Assembly: GCA_963693315.1 (NCBI GenBank)
Contig: OY856188.1
Span: 96,281,745 to 96,345,744, forward strand
Source of the DNA: Diogma glabrata
Taxonomy: Eukaryota; Arthropoda; Insecta; Diptera; Cylindrotomidae
Direction: 5' to 3'
Length of the DNA: 64,000 bases
Shown here: in pieces, positions 20,579 to 32,495 of the stretch
Numbering within the stretch: the stretch's first letter is position 1
Layout of the letters: each line of letters opens with the position of its first letter
Position numbers and translations under genes: made by a program
Notes under the pieces: model-generated
Database searches by the model: none
The model's input: the letters and a program-made list of their open reading frames with translations, nothing else
Told to the model about the DNA's origin: nothing

Positions 20579-20919
20579 TTTGTTTCTTATTTTTTTATGA
20601 TTCTCAGAACGAATGTAATGGGCAATATATTCTCTGTCAGTCGTAGTTTCATTTCCCGTTCTCTTTACCTATAGAAATATAATAAAGTGTTATTTGAAAG
20701 TGCATGTATACATTTTCAAAGACTTCTCAACCCACTTGTTTGTAAAAAAACACAGAACACCTTCTCATATTCTTTTGATTTTACATTCATTTTTCCATAA
20801 TTATGGAAGAATAAAAAGAATTAAAGCTTTTTTTGGGTAATAATTCTTTTGTTTTAAAATTGATTGAGCAGTAGGTTTTTAAAAATGTAGTTAGACATGA
20901 GGAGCGAGATTTGTTTTGA

Positions 20920-21444
20920 TCAGTTGAGGTTGAAGTGAAAATTTGTGGAACTGTATGAAGAGTTTGTATGCTTTTTGAGTAGTGTATCGTGCAGTAGCAT
21001 TTTAAATGGGGGGTCGGGGGTCTCTAAATGGATGTTTAAGATGTCTTCATTGTAACGTTGAATTGGATACACAGTTGTAATGTGTTTTACGGTTTGTTGT
21101 GGAGCTCCGCAGTCACATTCAGGGGACTTTGAAATTCCCCACTTGTAGAAAGAGTCAGCACAACGTCCATGATCAATTCTTATTCGGTTTAGTGTAGTCC
21201 AGGTATGACGTGGCAGGCCAAAACCGAGATAGGAAGAAGTCGGGTGAGCTATAGAAAGATGTGTTGTAATGGTACCAGGAGGTATCCCAGGCATACAAGA
21301 TATTAAAATCAGTTGCCAGCTGGCAGTTTTATGGTCACCGTATTGTTCATGCAATGGTACCGTGATGTTGTTGGTTACGTTTTTATGTTCACGCATGAGC
21401 GCATGTGAGCGTCTGAATGCAGGTGGAGTGGTATTGCTTAACAC
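20920..21444 (-). pseudogene. LINE C-terminal region with CxC motif
   Basis: A 174-codon open segment ends the element. It contains GFGLPRHTWTTLNRIRIDHG, RCADSFYKWGISKSPECDCG and QTVKHITTVYPI. In related LINEs this region carries a Cys/His motif of the form CxCG...QTxxHI..C; here the last Cys is replaced by Tyr (VYPI). No ATG-based start is implied, since it is the tail of the polyprotein. Confidence 0.7.
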
Positions 21445-21710
21445 AGGAAGCCAAGGTTAAGGAGCGGACCTGTTAGTACCACTTATAGAACGCATCGTGG
21501 CATGGAGCTGGGAGTCAATTTTTGAGTATGTGATGCTATTCAACCCTACTAGTGCTCCGTACTCAGTCACTGAGTACACCAGACTTAGAGCAGATATGTG
21601 GAGGGTAGCTTGAGTAGCACCCCATGTTGAGCCTGCCAGTTTGTGAAGAATATTGTTTATCGTTTTAATTTTTTTAAGTATTCTCTAGGTGGAGTTTAAA
21701 TGAAAGAGTT

Positions 21711-21899
21711 CTATGCATGAACTCCTGGTTTACTTAGATTAGGAAATAAGCTCCACGTTTGAAAATAGTTATTTATTATTACCAACTCAGTTGAAAGCAA
21801 ATTTCCCAAGACTCTCATGTCTTTGTTTTGAGCGGCCAGATTCCAATCATCGGCGTAACCAAATTTCTTCGATGTTGTTTCAGGAATGTCAAGGTACAA
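21711..21899 (-). pseudogene. LINE reverse transcriptase, catalytic YADD fragment
   Basis: The segment reads TSKKFGYADDWNLAAQNKDM and NNYFQTWSLFPNLSK; the YADD catalytic motif is intact and the context fits RT blocks 5-6. The surrounding frame is not continuous. Confidence 0.8.
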
Positions 21900-22168
21900 G
21901 TTAAAAAGTCATGGTGCCGAGACGGAACCCTCTGGCAAACCTTTGTTGAGCATTTTGAACCTACCACAGGAATTGTTTAAATGTAGTTTACATACTCGAT
22001 TACGAAGCAAGTTGTTAATTAAACGTGAGATGGTGTTACAAGGTATTGCATTGAACAGCTTATATATAATTTTAATTCCCCAGACCGTGTCATATGCTGC
22101 AGAGAGACTGCACCTGTTTTTAATTGTTTTTGATACCCAGCTTCGATATAGGATGTTAGAGCGAGCAG

Positions 22169-22354
22169 TTAGTCAGTGCAACTGCGATTGGGACGGAAAC
22201 CAGCTTGTTCGACTGGAATCTGGTCATTCAAAATGGGTGCGATACGGTTGTATATGAGTTGTTCTAGCAATTTACAGCAGGTGCTTAAAAGAACGATTGG
22301 GCGATAGCTTTCTGGTTTATTAAATGGTTTACCTGGTATAAGTATCGCTGTCAC
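22169..22354 (-). pseudogene. LINE reverse transcriptase, N-terminal fragment
   Basis: This open segment reads ILIPGKPFNKPESYRPIVLL, CCKLLEQLIYNRIAPIL and QAGFRPNRSC, matching RT blocks 0-2 of APE-type LINEs. It is separated from the catalytic fragment below by frameshifts. It belongs to the minus-strand element 20900-23445. Confidence 0.8.
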
Positions 22355-22960
22355 TTTCGTGGTCTTAAAATGTTTTGGAAGATTGCCGGTTACTAGGATA
22401 TTCGAGAAAAATCTAGTTAGCCATTGTTTTACATTTTTTCCAGCATTTCTAAAAAATTCTGGAAAAAACCATTGTAGCCACCTGCTTTTTCGTTTTTTGT
22501 TTGAGACAGAGCTAAAACCAGTCCTTCGCTACTAAAAGAGTTCGCATACTTCAATTGAGACTAGCAATTGCGTTTCATTTCTCTTAATTTATGTTTAATG
22601 GTTCTCTTATGCAGGCGATTAATAGAAGAAAGAGGCATGTTTACCATATAGTTAGAAATGTCCTTTGGATTTATTTAAATGCTAGCACGAGTAATTGAGT
22701 TTGAGCAATACAGGTTCTGAAGTAGACTCCATGCTTTCTCCTTGAATGGGCAAAATCAATGTTTTCAACAGCGTTAATCCACTTTTGTTTCCTCGCGGCG
22801 TCCAGTTAGTATAGTAAGTAGTAGTAGCAGTTAGTATAGTATAGTAAGCCACGTCTGTCTCGACACTACTAAGGTACTCCACATATAAGATATCGGTTTC
22901 TCTACTGCAATCAGGAATTTATTTTTCACGGAAGCCTCTTGGGATGCATTTCTTAGCAGT

Positions 22961-23445
22961 TTAAATGATGGCTCCAGCTAACCTATCGTATTTTTTAGAA
23001 ATGGGTTGGATCCAGCGAATCACTTCATTTAGCTGCAACCCATATTTATCATTGCCACCTTTGCTAAAATTCCATCTAGGTTGAGGAGTAGAGTTAACGA
23101 GTGGGATATGGATACCTACCTCAAGAATTACTGGACGATGTTGAGAGCGTGGAAAACCTTGTAAGACAGCCCTAGATATTTTAATAGGGTTGTGTTGTTC
23201 GTTTTTTGTGGAAAAACAGAGGTCGGGATTGAAATCACCTCGCCACCTAGCAGATCTAAAGGTTTTCATGTCTTCGCATCATATACCAGGAATATGTTGT
23301 TACCATCGGCCCAGTCAATCAGTTGTATATCATTGGGATTGTTATTTGAGTAGGACCACTGAGTGTGATGACTTTTGAAGTCACCAGCATATATATTGTT
23401 TTTGATTTGCTAATGCCTTCAATGTTCAATTGCAAAATACGGACT
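22961..23445 (-). pseudogene. LINE endonuclease fragment
   Basis: The frame near 23443-23405 gives ILQLNIEGISKSK, the typical endonuclease N-terminus. It is followed almost directly by YAGDFKSHHTQWSYSNNN and LIDWADGNNIF, so the middle of the domain is deleted. Then ARWRGDFNPDLCFS and LQGFPRSQHRPVILEV complete the C-terminal half. The catalytic GDFN motif reads GDFK, and the deletion removes other active-site residues, so the domain is dead. Confidence 0.75.
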
Positions 23446-23734
23446 GAGGGTTCAATATTTTTTGTTTATGGTGTTGTTATAGTGATTTTGGTTCATGTTT
23501 ATTTTTTTGTATCACACCCATGAGTTCGATATGAAATATTTGACTTCCGAATTTGAAAAGATTTTTTGTGTAATCCACGGTGTAGCGCGAGGAGCTTGTC
23601 TATTCTTCACACCCCACACGGATCTAAATTTTAAAGCTAAACGATACGCATAACTTGGGTTTTATTAAAGATAAAAACTTTTGTTTTGTTTTATTTTAAA
23701 GATAAAAAATGGAATTTTAAAAATAAAATATAAT

Positions 23735-24291
23735 CGATAAAATTTATTAACACATTCCTACTGTTATGAACAAATCAAATGTTAAAATTTTTTATCATTG
23801 TCCCATTGTATTCTACGTTCAATTTTCTATAAAAAACGCATACTTAAATAATGGAGAAATGAGTTTTACTGTTACAAATAAATTAATTTTTCTAAAGCAT
23901 GCTACAGACCTACAGTCAATTTGTCAATCAATTGAAAACGAAAATAAATGAAATAAAATTTAGGGGATTTTTACTCTAAATTTTATTTCGTTTATTTTCG
24001 TTTTCGATTGATTGACAAATTGATTGTATGGTCTATAGCATGCTTAACGCAGGACGACAACAATTTATAAAATTTTTTGTCGTCCCTCACTCGATAAATT
24101 AATTTATTTTTTGTAGTAAAAATCGTTTCTCCATTAATTAAATAAACGTTTTTTATAGAAAATGAACGTAGAATACGATGGTCGTACTAAAAACTCATTA
24201 CGTGGGTGTTACAATGATTAAAAACCGATTTTAACATTTTATTTTTCATAACAATAAGAATTTGTTAATAATTTTTATTGAATTATTTCGA
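23735..24291. mobile_element. Foldback element with about 230-bp arms
   Basis: The left arm (23735-23963) and right arm (23976-24291) are inverted copies around a 12-base spacer. Matching landmarks are TTCTACGTTCAATTTTCTAT, TAAAGCATGCTACAGACC and CAATTTGTCAATCAATTG. The right arm carries extra DNA near 24045-24105 (GGACGACAACAATTTATAAA followed by the inverted TTTTTTGTCGTCC), a smaller hairpin insertion. A partial related copy is at 61310-61500. Confidence 0.75.
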
Positions 24292-26240
24292 AGGTATCAT
24301 TGGTTATGTTTCAGATGAAAACTCCATTTCTCATTTACGTGTTTCAGATGGATTCGAACCTATTCTTCAGTGCCATTTTTGAATCCATTTCAAAAATTGG
24401 AAACCGTCAAAACAAAACTAATCTTACATTGTTTTTTATTGTTCGGTTCACTTAAAAGAATTACAAATTTTCATTTCATATCCATTATTAAACAATTCAA
24501 ATTTATTTTCATAAAAAACCGCTAGATAACATTGTACGTGTTATTGGATTTTAAGACCAGAAAACAAGAACAGTTAACCCCCAAACAAAATACTTTGGTA
24601 TGCTCTATTCGGAATGTTAAATGAATTAAAAACAAACAAAAACTAAGAAGAATATAAAGTGAAATGAATTGTAATAAAATATAAACCAAAGCAAAAATAA
24701 AAATCTAAAGAAAATAAATAAACAAAAAAGAAAAACAAACTGTAAGAAAAATCATAAAACCAACCTTATGATGATCATTACATTTCCAGTTACCTTTTTT
24801 GTTTTCTTCTCAATTTTTTTGTGTTTTTCTTTTCTAGTTTTATTACCACCTCAGGCCTTTATCTTAACTCTAGACTTTTTCGATTTTTATTCGAGATTCA
24901 TTTATTTTTATTTTGTTATTCTTTTATTTTTGTTTTCATTCTCATCATTAGTTTATTGTTATTATACGTTTGGCTAATTCATGATGAAAGAATAATAGAA
25001 TCAGTAAATACAAACGTAATAAATGCTGATGTTGGACTGGTAATTTATTTTTATTACGATTTCATTTAGTCATATCGAAAAAGGGAATCTACTAGAAGTT
25101 TTTGATGAGTAAAAAGACACTTTTACTTTTTGTAAGTCGAACCACATAAATAATTCAAAATGAACATTCTTTGAACTGTATCGATATCCCTTACCCCACC
25201 CTTATTAAAATATTGGTATACTAAAAACTATTCAAAACAACAAAAAAACAAGCTAAAAACTTAACGTAAGAAAAAGCAATAAAATATTTATATATTCAAA
25301 AAAAAAAGCTTGAACAAAAATTTAAGCTGTCAAAATGTTAAATTGACTTGCATAACAACAGCAAAAAAAAATGAAACTAGCAGATAACGTATAGCACAAA
25401 AGTAGTAACAACTTCAACACACAAAAAATAGTTGTACAGAATAAATTTGTTCGTATTTTCCAACTCTTTCAAAAACATTTTTTTTACATTCCATTTTCAT
25501 TTTTCTATCATCATCATCATCATCATCAATACGACAACAGCTTAAGAGAAATCTATTTTTCCTTTTTATTCGAAAAATAAAACTTTTAAAAAGAACAAAT
25601 GATAAAATGTTTTCATTTAACGATTTCGGTCAGGAAACCATTTAACTTTAACGAATTGTTATGATGTTGATGATTGAATGTGAAATCAAATAATTCTGAA
25701 AGTATTTATTTTTTTGAAACACGGGAACACGATCTCATAAAATAACTGTAAACTATCAGTTTGATTAAACATTATCTCATAAAATCAATTTAACAACTGT
25801 TAGAGTAGTTAACGTACTAAAAAATTTTATTTAAACACAATAAAAACTTCTTATTCATTGCTTACATAATAAAAAATACTGGTAAGATAGATGGATGGAG
25901 GAAGAAGATGAATAATAAGTTGAATTACTGAAAACTTTGTACTAAATATAAATTTTACAACACTAGCAAACTGCTTCATGTTTAATCGATGAGATGAATT
26001 TCATAGAACTTATAGAAAAGATAAAAATAGTTTTTTGTGGAAAGCAAATCGTCTTTTCCGGTAAGTATAGAAAAATAGTTTTTTGTATTGTATTTAGTTA
26101 TTCTGGTTATTTTTATAAAAAAGCTGAGTAAAAACATGATTTAAAATGTATAGAAAGGAGAATCTTTATTCATTGGACAGATTAATTTTATCGTTTTATT
26201 ATTCTCAAAATTCATTGAATGGATTCTGGTTTGTTAGCAA
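24292..26240. other. AT-rich DNA without a supported gene
   Basis: A/T homopolymer-rich sequence with a short (ATC)n microsatellite near 25507-25530. Open stretches at 24768-25069 are phenylalanine/leucine-rich low-complexity translations. GGATTCGAACC at 24351-24361 matches the B box of tRNA promoters, but no A box or cloverleaf is visible. Confidence 0.4.
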
Positions 26241-26244
26241 CACG

Positions 26245-27150
26245 TTCTACATTTTTAGGGTGCCTTACTTTCAAAACGGAACTCTTATAGTGAGAATTTG
26301 GTGTCCGTTTGAATTTTTACATAATCGATTTTCTCACAAGTTTGTGCCTATTACGCGTACTGAATTTGCAAGTATTTGATTTTTGACTACATTTGGTACA
26401 CATAGATGAGGAGACCTAATTTGCATCTAAACAAAACTACATAAATTGTTATAGAAGAGGAGATAGTAAAACAAAAGTTTCTTTAAGTAAACGAGTTTGG
26501 TATAAAAAATCGAAATATTTACCAAAAAATTCAATGAATTACCGACTGTTTGACAAAGGTTAAACAGGACATACTTTATAGGAACGCAACACACTCCAAA
26601 AGCCACTGAAACAATTCCAAACGATAAACCTAACACCTGGTAGCACATTGATTTGTTAACTAAATGTATAACCCTGTAAACCTTTAAACATCCATCACTA
26701 TAACCTCACTACCCCATAATTTTATGACCCCCTAAAAGCGCTTCAAAAACAAATTACAGTCTGGCGGGAAGACTATATATACCATACTTTTTAGGGGTCA
26801 CTGAATCTGATTTCGACCTCGGTTTGACCCTAGCACGTCAGGGTTTTTATTTAACTTCAAAAGACCCCAAATCCACTACAACCATTAAACTCGATAATCC
26901 TAAACGATTTAAATCCGAAAACCCGGAAACACATTACATCGATTGATTTACTTATGTTATAAACTTGAACCCCTTTAAATCCTTGACCTAATAACCTCAT
27001 GAACCCCTAACCTTATAGTCCCATAAAATAGCTACAACTACGGTATACTGAGTAGGCAAACCATATGTTTTTAGGGTGCCTGAGTTTGAATTCAAGGTGA
27101 GCACGTTAGGGTTTTGACATAACCTCAAAAATCTCCAATAGCTAGAAAAA
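26245..27150. repeat. Diverged direct repeat array, about 300-bp units
   Basis: Blocks near 26645-26940 and 26941-27150 share the order AACCTCA(C/T)..., CCCCTAA, a TATACTnnn step, TTTTTAGGGTGCCTGA-like and CACGT(C/T)AGGGTTTT motifs, then AACxTCAAAA. A third, weaker block (26255-26400) begins TTTTTAGGGTGCCTTACTTT. Identity is low, so this is an old tandem or satellite remnant. No ORF. Confidence 0.5.
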
Positions 27151-27489
27151 AAGTTTTTTTAGCCTGGCAACCAGGCAAGCATTTATTCGAAAAAATTTAA
27201 TTTTTCATGTAAATCGACCCACATATCCAGAGTAGTAACTCACCTGTGTTTGCATCCAGAGCATCAACACGTGGTGACGGCGCGCGGCTGTTATGTTCTT
27301 TAAGAATAAAACAAATGTAAATATTACACATTGCATTAATAGAGTCAACTTATAGTTACCAATTAATATTTAAGCTTACAAAACTCACAAATTAACAATG
27401 AATACAAAAAAACGTCACCTCTGATTAACAAATTTACGTCACTATTGTTTATGTTTACAATTATGTTTATGTTTACAATTGTTTATGTT

Positions 27490-27724
27490 TACAATCATAC
27501 TGGCAGATCGCAGAGAGACTTCTTTGTCCGAAATGCGTACAAATGGAATAGTTTGCCGGAACACTTAGTCTCAGGTGGCTTCAACCCACAGATGTTTAAA
27601 AAAAGCATTAATCTACACCTTAGAACGCCAGTTGTCCTAGGTCTTAAAAGGTATTTATGTGTTGTTGTGACACATATTCTAAACCCTATTACACAACACA
27701 TTTTATTAAAAAAAAAAAAAAAAA
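27490..27724 (+). mobile_element. 5'-truncated jockey-like LINE 3' end with poly(A)
   Basis: The translated tail reads RSQRDFFVRNAYKWNSLPEH, GGFNPQMFKKSINLHL, then a 3' region with TTTATGTGTTGTTGTGACAC and a poly(A) run at 27708-27724. FFVRxxxxWNSLP...FKxxxxxHL is the usual C-terminus of jockey-type ORF2. Upstream, GTTTATGTTTACAATT is repeated about three times (27446-27497). A second copy of the 3' region lies at 31911-32032 on the minus strand. Confidence 0.7.
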
Positions 27725-28319
27725 TTATTCCAATGTAAATATTTGCCGATCCGTACGTACGGTATTTGATCGTTTTAATTGGTTTATGTCTGGACTATTA
27801 AGTATAACATAGTTAAGATTAATACCGCAAATGCATTACAATAAAAACTGCGGTTTTTAATTTATCCTTTTTTTGGGAAATATATATAAAAATTCGCTCT
27901 CCCTTTGAAGAGCTTCGCGATATAATTGGTAGATGAAAGTGAAAAATTATTTTGTATAATATTAAAAGACTAATTATTTAAATTTTTAAAATTGTTTAAA
28001 ATTTATTGAAACATTTAAAGACCTTGTTTTTTTCTTTTATTTTAAAATAAATTTGATTTAAAAAAAACATTTATTGCTCTTTATATAACATTGTAAAATA
28101 AATAATATCAAATAAAATTTTTTGTAAACAAACATTTGATTTTTTATTTTTTATTTTTTTTGGTGTATAAACATTCAGTGCATTTAATTAAAATTTATTA
28201 TATTGTGATATACTTCGAACAAGTGTACAATAAGCTAGCAATTTCTTCCATCCGTCGTTTTTTATAATTGTGCGTTCGACTTATTATTGCATCATCGTTC
28301 AAGTGAATTCAGCGGGCAA
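27725..28319. other. AT-rich sequence, nothing identified
   Basis: Long A/T runs; no gene, repeat boundary or RNA feature that I can support. Confidence 0.4.
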
Positions 28320-29115
28320 TAGAGTGATCCCATTATTTGGCTAATGATATATGGAAATTGAAATTTGGAAGGAAAACTTTTAAATTGTGTAAGATAAAAA
28401 GGATGATAAAACAGAAAGAAGCAGGGGAATTTGACTTTATATACTCGTTCATTTGGTCCGAGGAATTGAATTGTGTAAATTTAAAATCAAAAATAATAAA
28501 CTATCATCAAACAATTTAAATAATAAAATAATTGTTTATAGATTCAATAAAAGAAAACTCCAAATTATTTGTATGTTTATTTCAATACAAATACACATTA
28601 AAAAAAATTGAATCCATGGAGTTATTTATTTTCTTTGTAAATATTTTGATAAAATTTTAATTTGAGGAGCTTAAAAATGATATTGTAATAAATGCAGTAA
28701 ATGTACAAGTATGGTAGATCAGAATAATGAAAAGAATTACGAGATAATCTGTACCACGGCTGTAGCCTTAAGTCGTTTACATGATGATGTTGAAGATGTC
28801 CTATTGGAATGTGAAAGGAAATATCAAGGTAAAAATGTGCAACTGGTTGTACTCAAAATATTGGCTGTGATAGGTCGAATGTTAAATAAGATCAATAGTT
28901 TTTGTTAAAAAAAAAGGAAATTGAATTGTCAGCGTTTTGTCTTCGATCGGTGTTCAAGAAGAACAATACATGTTAATATTATTTTACCCAGACAGTTGAA
29001 TGAAGAAATGATGCTGTGTGTTTCAATATGAGAGGGATTACAAATGGGATTACAATCTCAAAGTTTGGGATGTTGTTCAAAGAATACTTTTTTATGGATC
29101 ATCCATCACCTAATT
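28320..29115 (+). repeat. Diverged dispersed repeat, copy 1 (partner 33570-34320)
   Basis: Three collinear blocks match the partner copy: one around AAATTTGGAAGG...TTAAATTGTGTAAG...AAACAGAAAG (28360-28520), a second around TTTTGTCTTCGATCGGTGTT CAAGAAGAA (28935-28970) and a third around AATCTCAAAGTTTGGGATGT through ATGGATCATCCATCACC (29055-29112). Both copies are plus strand with similar spacing. Nature unknown: an old transposon or duplicated gene fragment. Confidence 0.5.
28711..28908 (+). CDS. Short hypothetical ORF inside dispersed repeat copy 1
   Basis: A 65-codon ATG-initiated frame has mixed, protein-like composition (VDQNNEKNYEIICTTAVALS, LHDDVEDVLLECERKYQGKN, VQLVVLKILAVIGRMLNK). It predicts a mostly helical, acidic-then-hydrophobic peptide. 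The corresponding place in the partner copy (about 33930-34060) does not keep an equivalent frame that I can see, which argues against selection. I do not recognise it. It may be an exon remnant or chance. Confidence 0.2.
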   Translation: MVDQNNEKNYEIICTTAVALSRLHDDVEDVLLECERKYQGKNVQLVVLKILAVIGRMLNKINSFC

Positions 29116-30439
29116 TTAATGTAAGCTTTGTTTAATCAATTTTATATAATTTTTTGATTTGATTTATGTAATTTATTTGTGAATCTTTTTTTTTGGAGTT
29201 AAATTGTTAATGTTTAATTATTAAATAATTATTAAATTTAATTATTAATTATTATTATTGTTTGATAAAACTGTTAAATTGTTAGATTTGATAAATTGTT
29301 AAATATAATGTTTTTCCTTTTTTCGAATTTATTCCCAGGCAAGACTCCCATTTGTTTTTATAAAAAGTGCTATTGTTTTACTTGGCGCCGAAACAGGTAC
29401 TAGAAATATATAGCAGCCAACCGTTGCATATATTATTTTAAATATCTTTTTCTTGATATTTTGAGTTTTTATATTGGATATTTTGATATTTTTTTTGCAA
29501 ATATAATAAATGAATCTTTATATTTCTTATATTTGATATTTTGATATATTTTGTTTTTGCAATTTAATTTATTAAATCTTTTTATATTTGGAAATGTTTA
29601 TGATAGTGCTGGTAAGGATGTAGAGAGCTGGAGCTTGTGTTCTGCCTCCAGAAACATAATTTGTTTTAATTTTTTTAGTTTTACTCATCCTGTGATATTA
29701 GTTTTATTTATGTTTTAGTTGAGAGAATTCAGTAGCTGGTTAGTAGAAACGTGGATATAGACTGGAGTTATAACCAGTTTCTGAGTCTCTCTCAAATTTT
29801 CGGAAGCTCTCAGCCAAAGTTTTTGTCAAACAAATTATAAACTTTACCAAAAACTACTCAAGAGTCTCCGAGCAACTCAGACTACACGGCCTTATAAACA
29901 ACAATTAAAGTTTATTTAAAATTGGGTTACTATTTAACAAAATATTTAAATGAAATGAAATGATATCAAAATGTTGGTTTGAGATTGGGACTTTACAGGT
30001 CCCCCAGGTACGGAGAGGGTTCCTTCATAAGGCAAGATTTGTGGAACGCATGACCCCTCGGAATAATTATAACCGCGTTTAGTCCATCTATTTTCTGTCA
30101 GCACATCACTGCTATTGCCCAGGATCATTTTGGGAGTGGGGGCTATAGTGAATCAAAGGAAACCGTATGGAAAGAGAATGAGGAAAAAAATAAGAGACAA
30201 AATTCAAAATATTCAAACTAAATCTAAACCAAGAAAAAAATATTGCGACGCTGATGCGTAGGCTGACTTCACCACAGCTCTGGAAACATAGTGTTCTGGA
30301 TATATAATGAGCTAATATCCATAAAATATTTTAATTAAAAGTTAACCAATATTATGGACTTCGTAGTTCTAATAACAAAATATTAAAGCAGGCAGTAGTA
30401 TCCCAACAAACATAAATTCTGTTGTACGAAAGAAAGTAA
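29116..30439. other. Unassigned sequence
   Basis: AT-rich DNA to about 29600, then mixed composition. A minus-strand open stretch at 29946-30128 (TENRWTKRGYNYSEGSCVPQ) has protein-like composition but no family that I recognise and no neighbouring exon. Confidence 0.35.
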
Positions 30440-31720
30440 AAAAAATTTTTATCGGAAGTGACAAACCGGAAGTTAGGATGCAGAACTGTTGTAAACCGTA
30501 CTAAATGTGTATGTACCAAATTTTATCCAATTCGATTATCAGATACAGAAGTTATTGAGCTTCCAAAATAACAGGTGCTTGGAGGACCCCCTACCACTTT
30601 GTTCACTATCGCTAAAAAAACTAATCAGTAGTTGCCATACATATTTGCATCTTTTTGCAAAGTGTAATCAAAATTACTTAACGAACGAATGTTGTATGCT
30701 TCCAACAAACATTGAAACAATAAACAGGTGTTGGGGAGGAACCCACCACTTATCCCAATATTGTCCAAAAACTAGTCCATTCTTTGTCATTAAAGTCTTC
30801 ATCTTTTTTCAAAGTGCCATTAAAATTGATTAATGAATGAAATCTGTATGCTCCCAACAAACTTTAAAAACAAAGTGTGAAAAGTCAGCAGTTGTATGGT
30901 AGACCCCCCGCCACTTTGATCAATGTGTCCCGAAAGATGATAATTATCTTCTCACACTAATTGAACCCTTTTCCATAAGTTTCTTCATAATCACTTCATT
31001 ATTGTAGGCTGTATTGTGCATAAAGACACTGAAAAAACTTCAAAAATCTACAAAAAAAATTTTACCGGAAGTGAAAAACCGGAAGTTGGGATGTAGAACT
31101 GTTGTAAACTGTACTAAATGCTCATGTACCAAGTTTCACCCAATTCGATTATCAGGTACAGATGTTATTGAGCTTTAAAAAAAAACAGGTGTATGGGACA
31201 CCCCCCACCACTTTGTTCACTATCGCTCAAAAACTAATCAGCTCTTTGCCATACATGTTTGCATCTTTTTCCAAAGTGTCATCAAAATTCGTTCACGAAC
31301 GAATGCTGTGGGCTCCCAACAAACATTGAAAAAAGTGTGACACATTAAACAGGTGTTCGGGAGGACCCCCACCACTTATTCCAATATTATCCAAAAACTA
31401 ATCAGTTCTTTGTTACTTAAGTCTCCATCTTTTTCCAAAGTGTCATTAAAATATGTTTAATGAATGAAGTCTGTATGCTCCCAACAAACTTAAAAAAGAA
31501 AGTGTGAAAAGTCAGCATTTGTATGGTAGACCCCCCACCACTTTGATCAATGTGTCCCAAAACATGAAAATTATCTTTTCACACTAATTGGAACCCTATT
31601 CCATAAGTTTCATCATAATCACTTCATTATTGTAGGCTGTAGTGTGCATAAAGACACTGAAAAAATTTCAAAAAAGTACAAAAAATTTTTTTACCGGAAG
31701 TGAAAAACCGGAAGTTGGGA
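30440..31720. repeat. Higher-order tandem repeat, about 613-629 bp, with CCGGAAGT motifs
   Basis: CGGAAGTGA(C/A)AAACCGGAAG starts units at 30453, 31066 and 31695, giving two full units and the start of a third. Each unit contains three diverged subunits of about 165 bp that share a CCCCCnCCACTT block, a ...CAAAAACTAATCAG... block, a CTTTTTnCAAAGTG block and a GCTCCCAACAAAC block. So it is a satellite with internal and higher-order periodicity. The third unit is broken by the inverted repeat starting at 31733. Confidence 0.85.
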
Positions 31721-31910
31721 TGCAGAAGAAGAACTTTGGGCGCCACCTATCTACGGGCATGTTTTTCGACCTGCGGAATACGAATTTCAAGTCAGTTTTA
31801 GCCGTTCACCTTCCAATTTCGAATTGCAAAAAACCGTGAAAAATAGCGAAAATTGGATGTTTTTGTATAAAAAAAATTTGGGGATCTAAGACAAGCTCAA
31901 TTTTCATGCA

Positions 31911-32032
31911 TTTTTTTTTTTTTTTTAATAAAATGTGATGTGTAGTAGGCAATACAATATGTGTCACAACAACACATAAAAACCTTTTAAGACCAAGATC
32001 CCACAACAACATGCGTTCTAAGGATGTTAATG
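31911..32032 (-). mobile_element. LINE 3' end, minus strand, poly(T) at 31911-31927
   Basis: Reverse-complement reading gives GGTCTTAAAAGGTTTTTATG, TGTTGTTGTGACACATATTG and CATCACATTTTATTAAA with a poly(A) tail, the same 3' region as the copy at 27630-27724. Confidence 0.7.
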
Positions 32033-32495
32033 GACGCAAATCTGTTTTTTTTGTTTTTTTAATATTTTTTGTTAAATAATGGACAACTAAACTATAAATC
32101 CTATCACATATAAAATATGACATAGGCCAATATTTCGTGATAGGATAGGGAAAATAAAAATAAAATAAGAGATAAAAAGCAAATTTGTTTTAAAAATTTG
32201 CAGAAACAAAACTAAAATTGGTTTGCCAATAGTCCAGCTAATGCCATAATCCTTGATTATGGGACGCAGTATATTTTTCAATGATTAAAGCGTTCCAGCA
32301 TCAAGGAATATTCATTAGCCAAGATTGAGAGTTCTACCGTTGACTGAATACAGTTCATCCGCCAGCACCCCTAAGAAATCACCTTGGCTAGTGATATTAC
32401 ACTGCTATTGCCAGTGGAATGTGATATCTCACGTTAACTCATGTGCCAATAACAGGGACTGGAGTACGCGGGGTTGTCACACCGTGGATTAAAAA
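32030..32495 (+). repeat. Dispersed repeat family R, copy 1
   Basis: Shares with 60908-61262 (plus) the blocks TATTTTTTGTTAAATAATGG, AAAAGCAAATTTG...TTTGCAGAAACAAAAC, TTGCCAATAGTCCAGC, TACCGTTGACTGAATA and GGGTTGTCACA. Shares with 58690-58890 (minus) CATCCGCCAGCACCCCTAAG and CACTGCTATTGCCAGTGG. No coding capacity seen; type unknown. Confidence 0.65.

Larger units (their letters stand above)
20900..23445 (-). mobile_element. LINE relic with APE endonuclease and RT (minus strand)
   Basis: Reading from 23445 down to 20900, fragments occur in the order expected of a jockey-superfamily-type non-LTR retrotransposon: endonuclease start, endonuclease core and end, RT, thumb/C-terminal region with a CxC motif. 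All parts are broken. No poly(A) tail is evident at the 20900 end. Flanks are AT-rich. Confidence 0.8.

Noticed and set aside
24340..24365. GGATTCGAACC as part of a tRNA gene
   Set aside because: Only the B box is present; no A box, anticodon arm or acceptor stem could be found.
24768..25069. Hydrophobic open frame that could be a membrane protein
   Set aside because: Phe/Leu/Tyr content follows from T-rich DNA; two overlapping frames look the same.
29390..29410. TTGGCGCCGAAACAGG, similar to a tRNA-Lys primer-binding site
   Set aside because: No LTR end (CA) precedes it and no retroelement frame follows.
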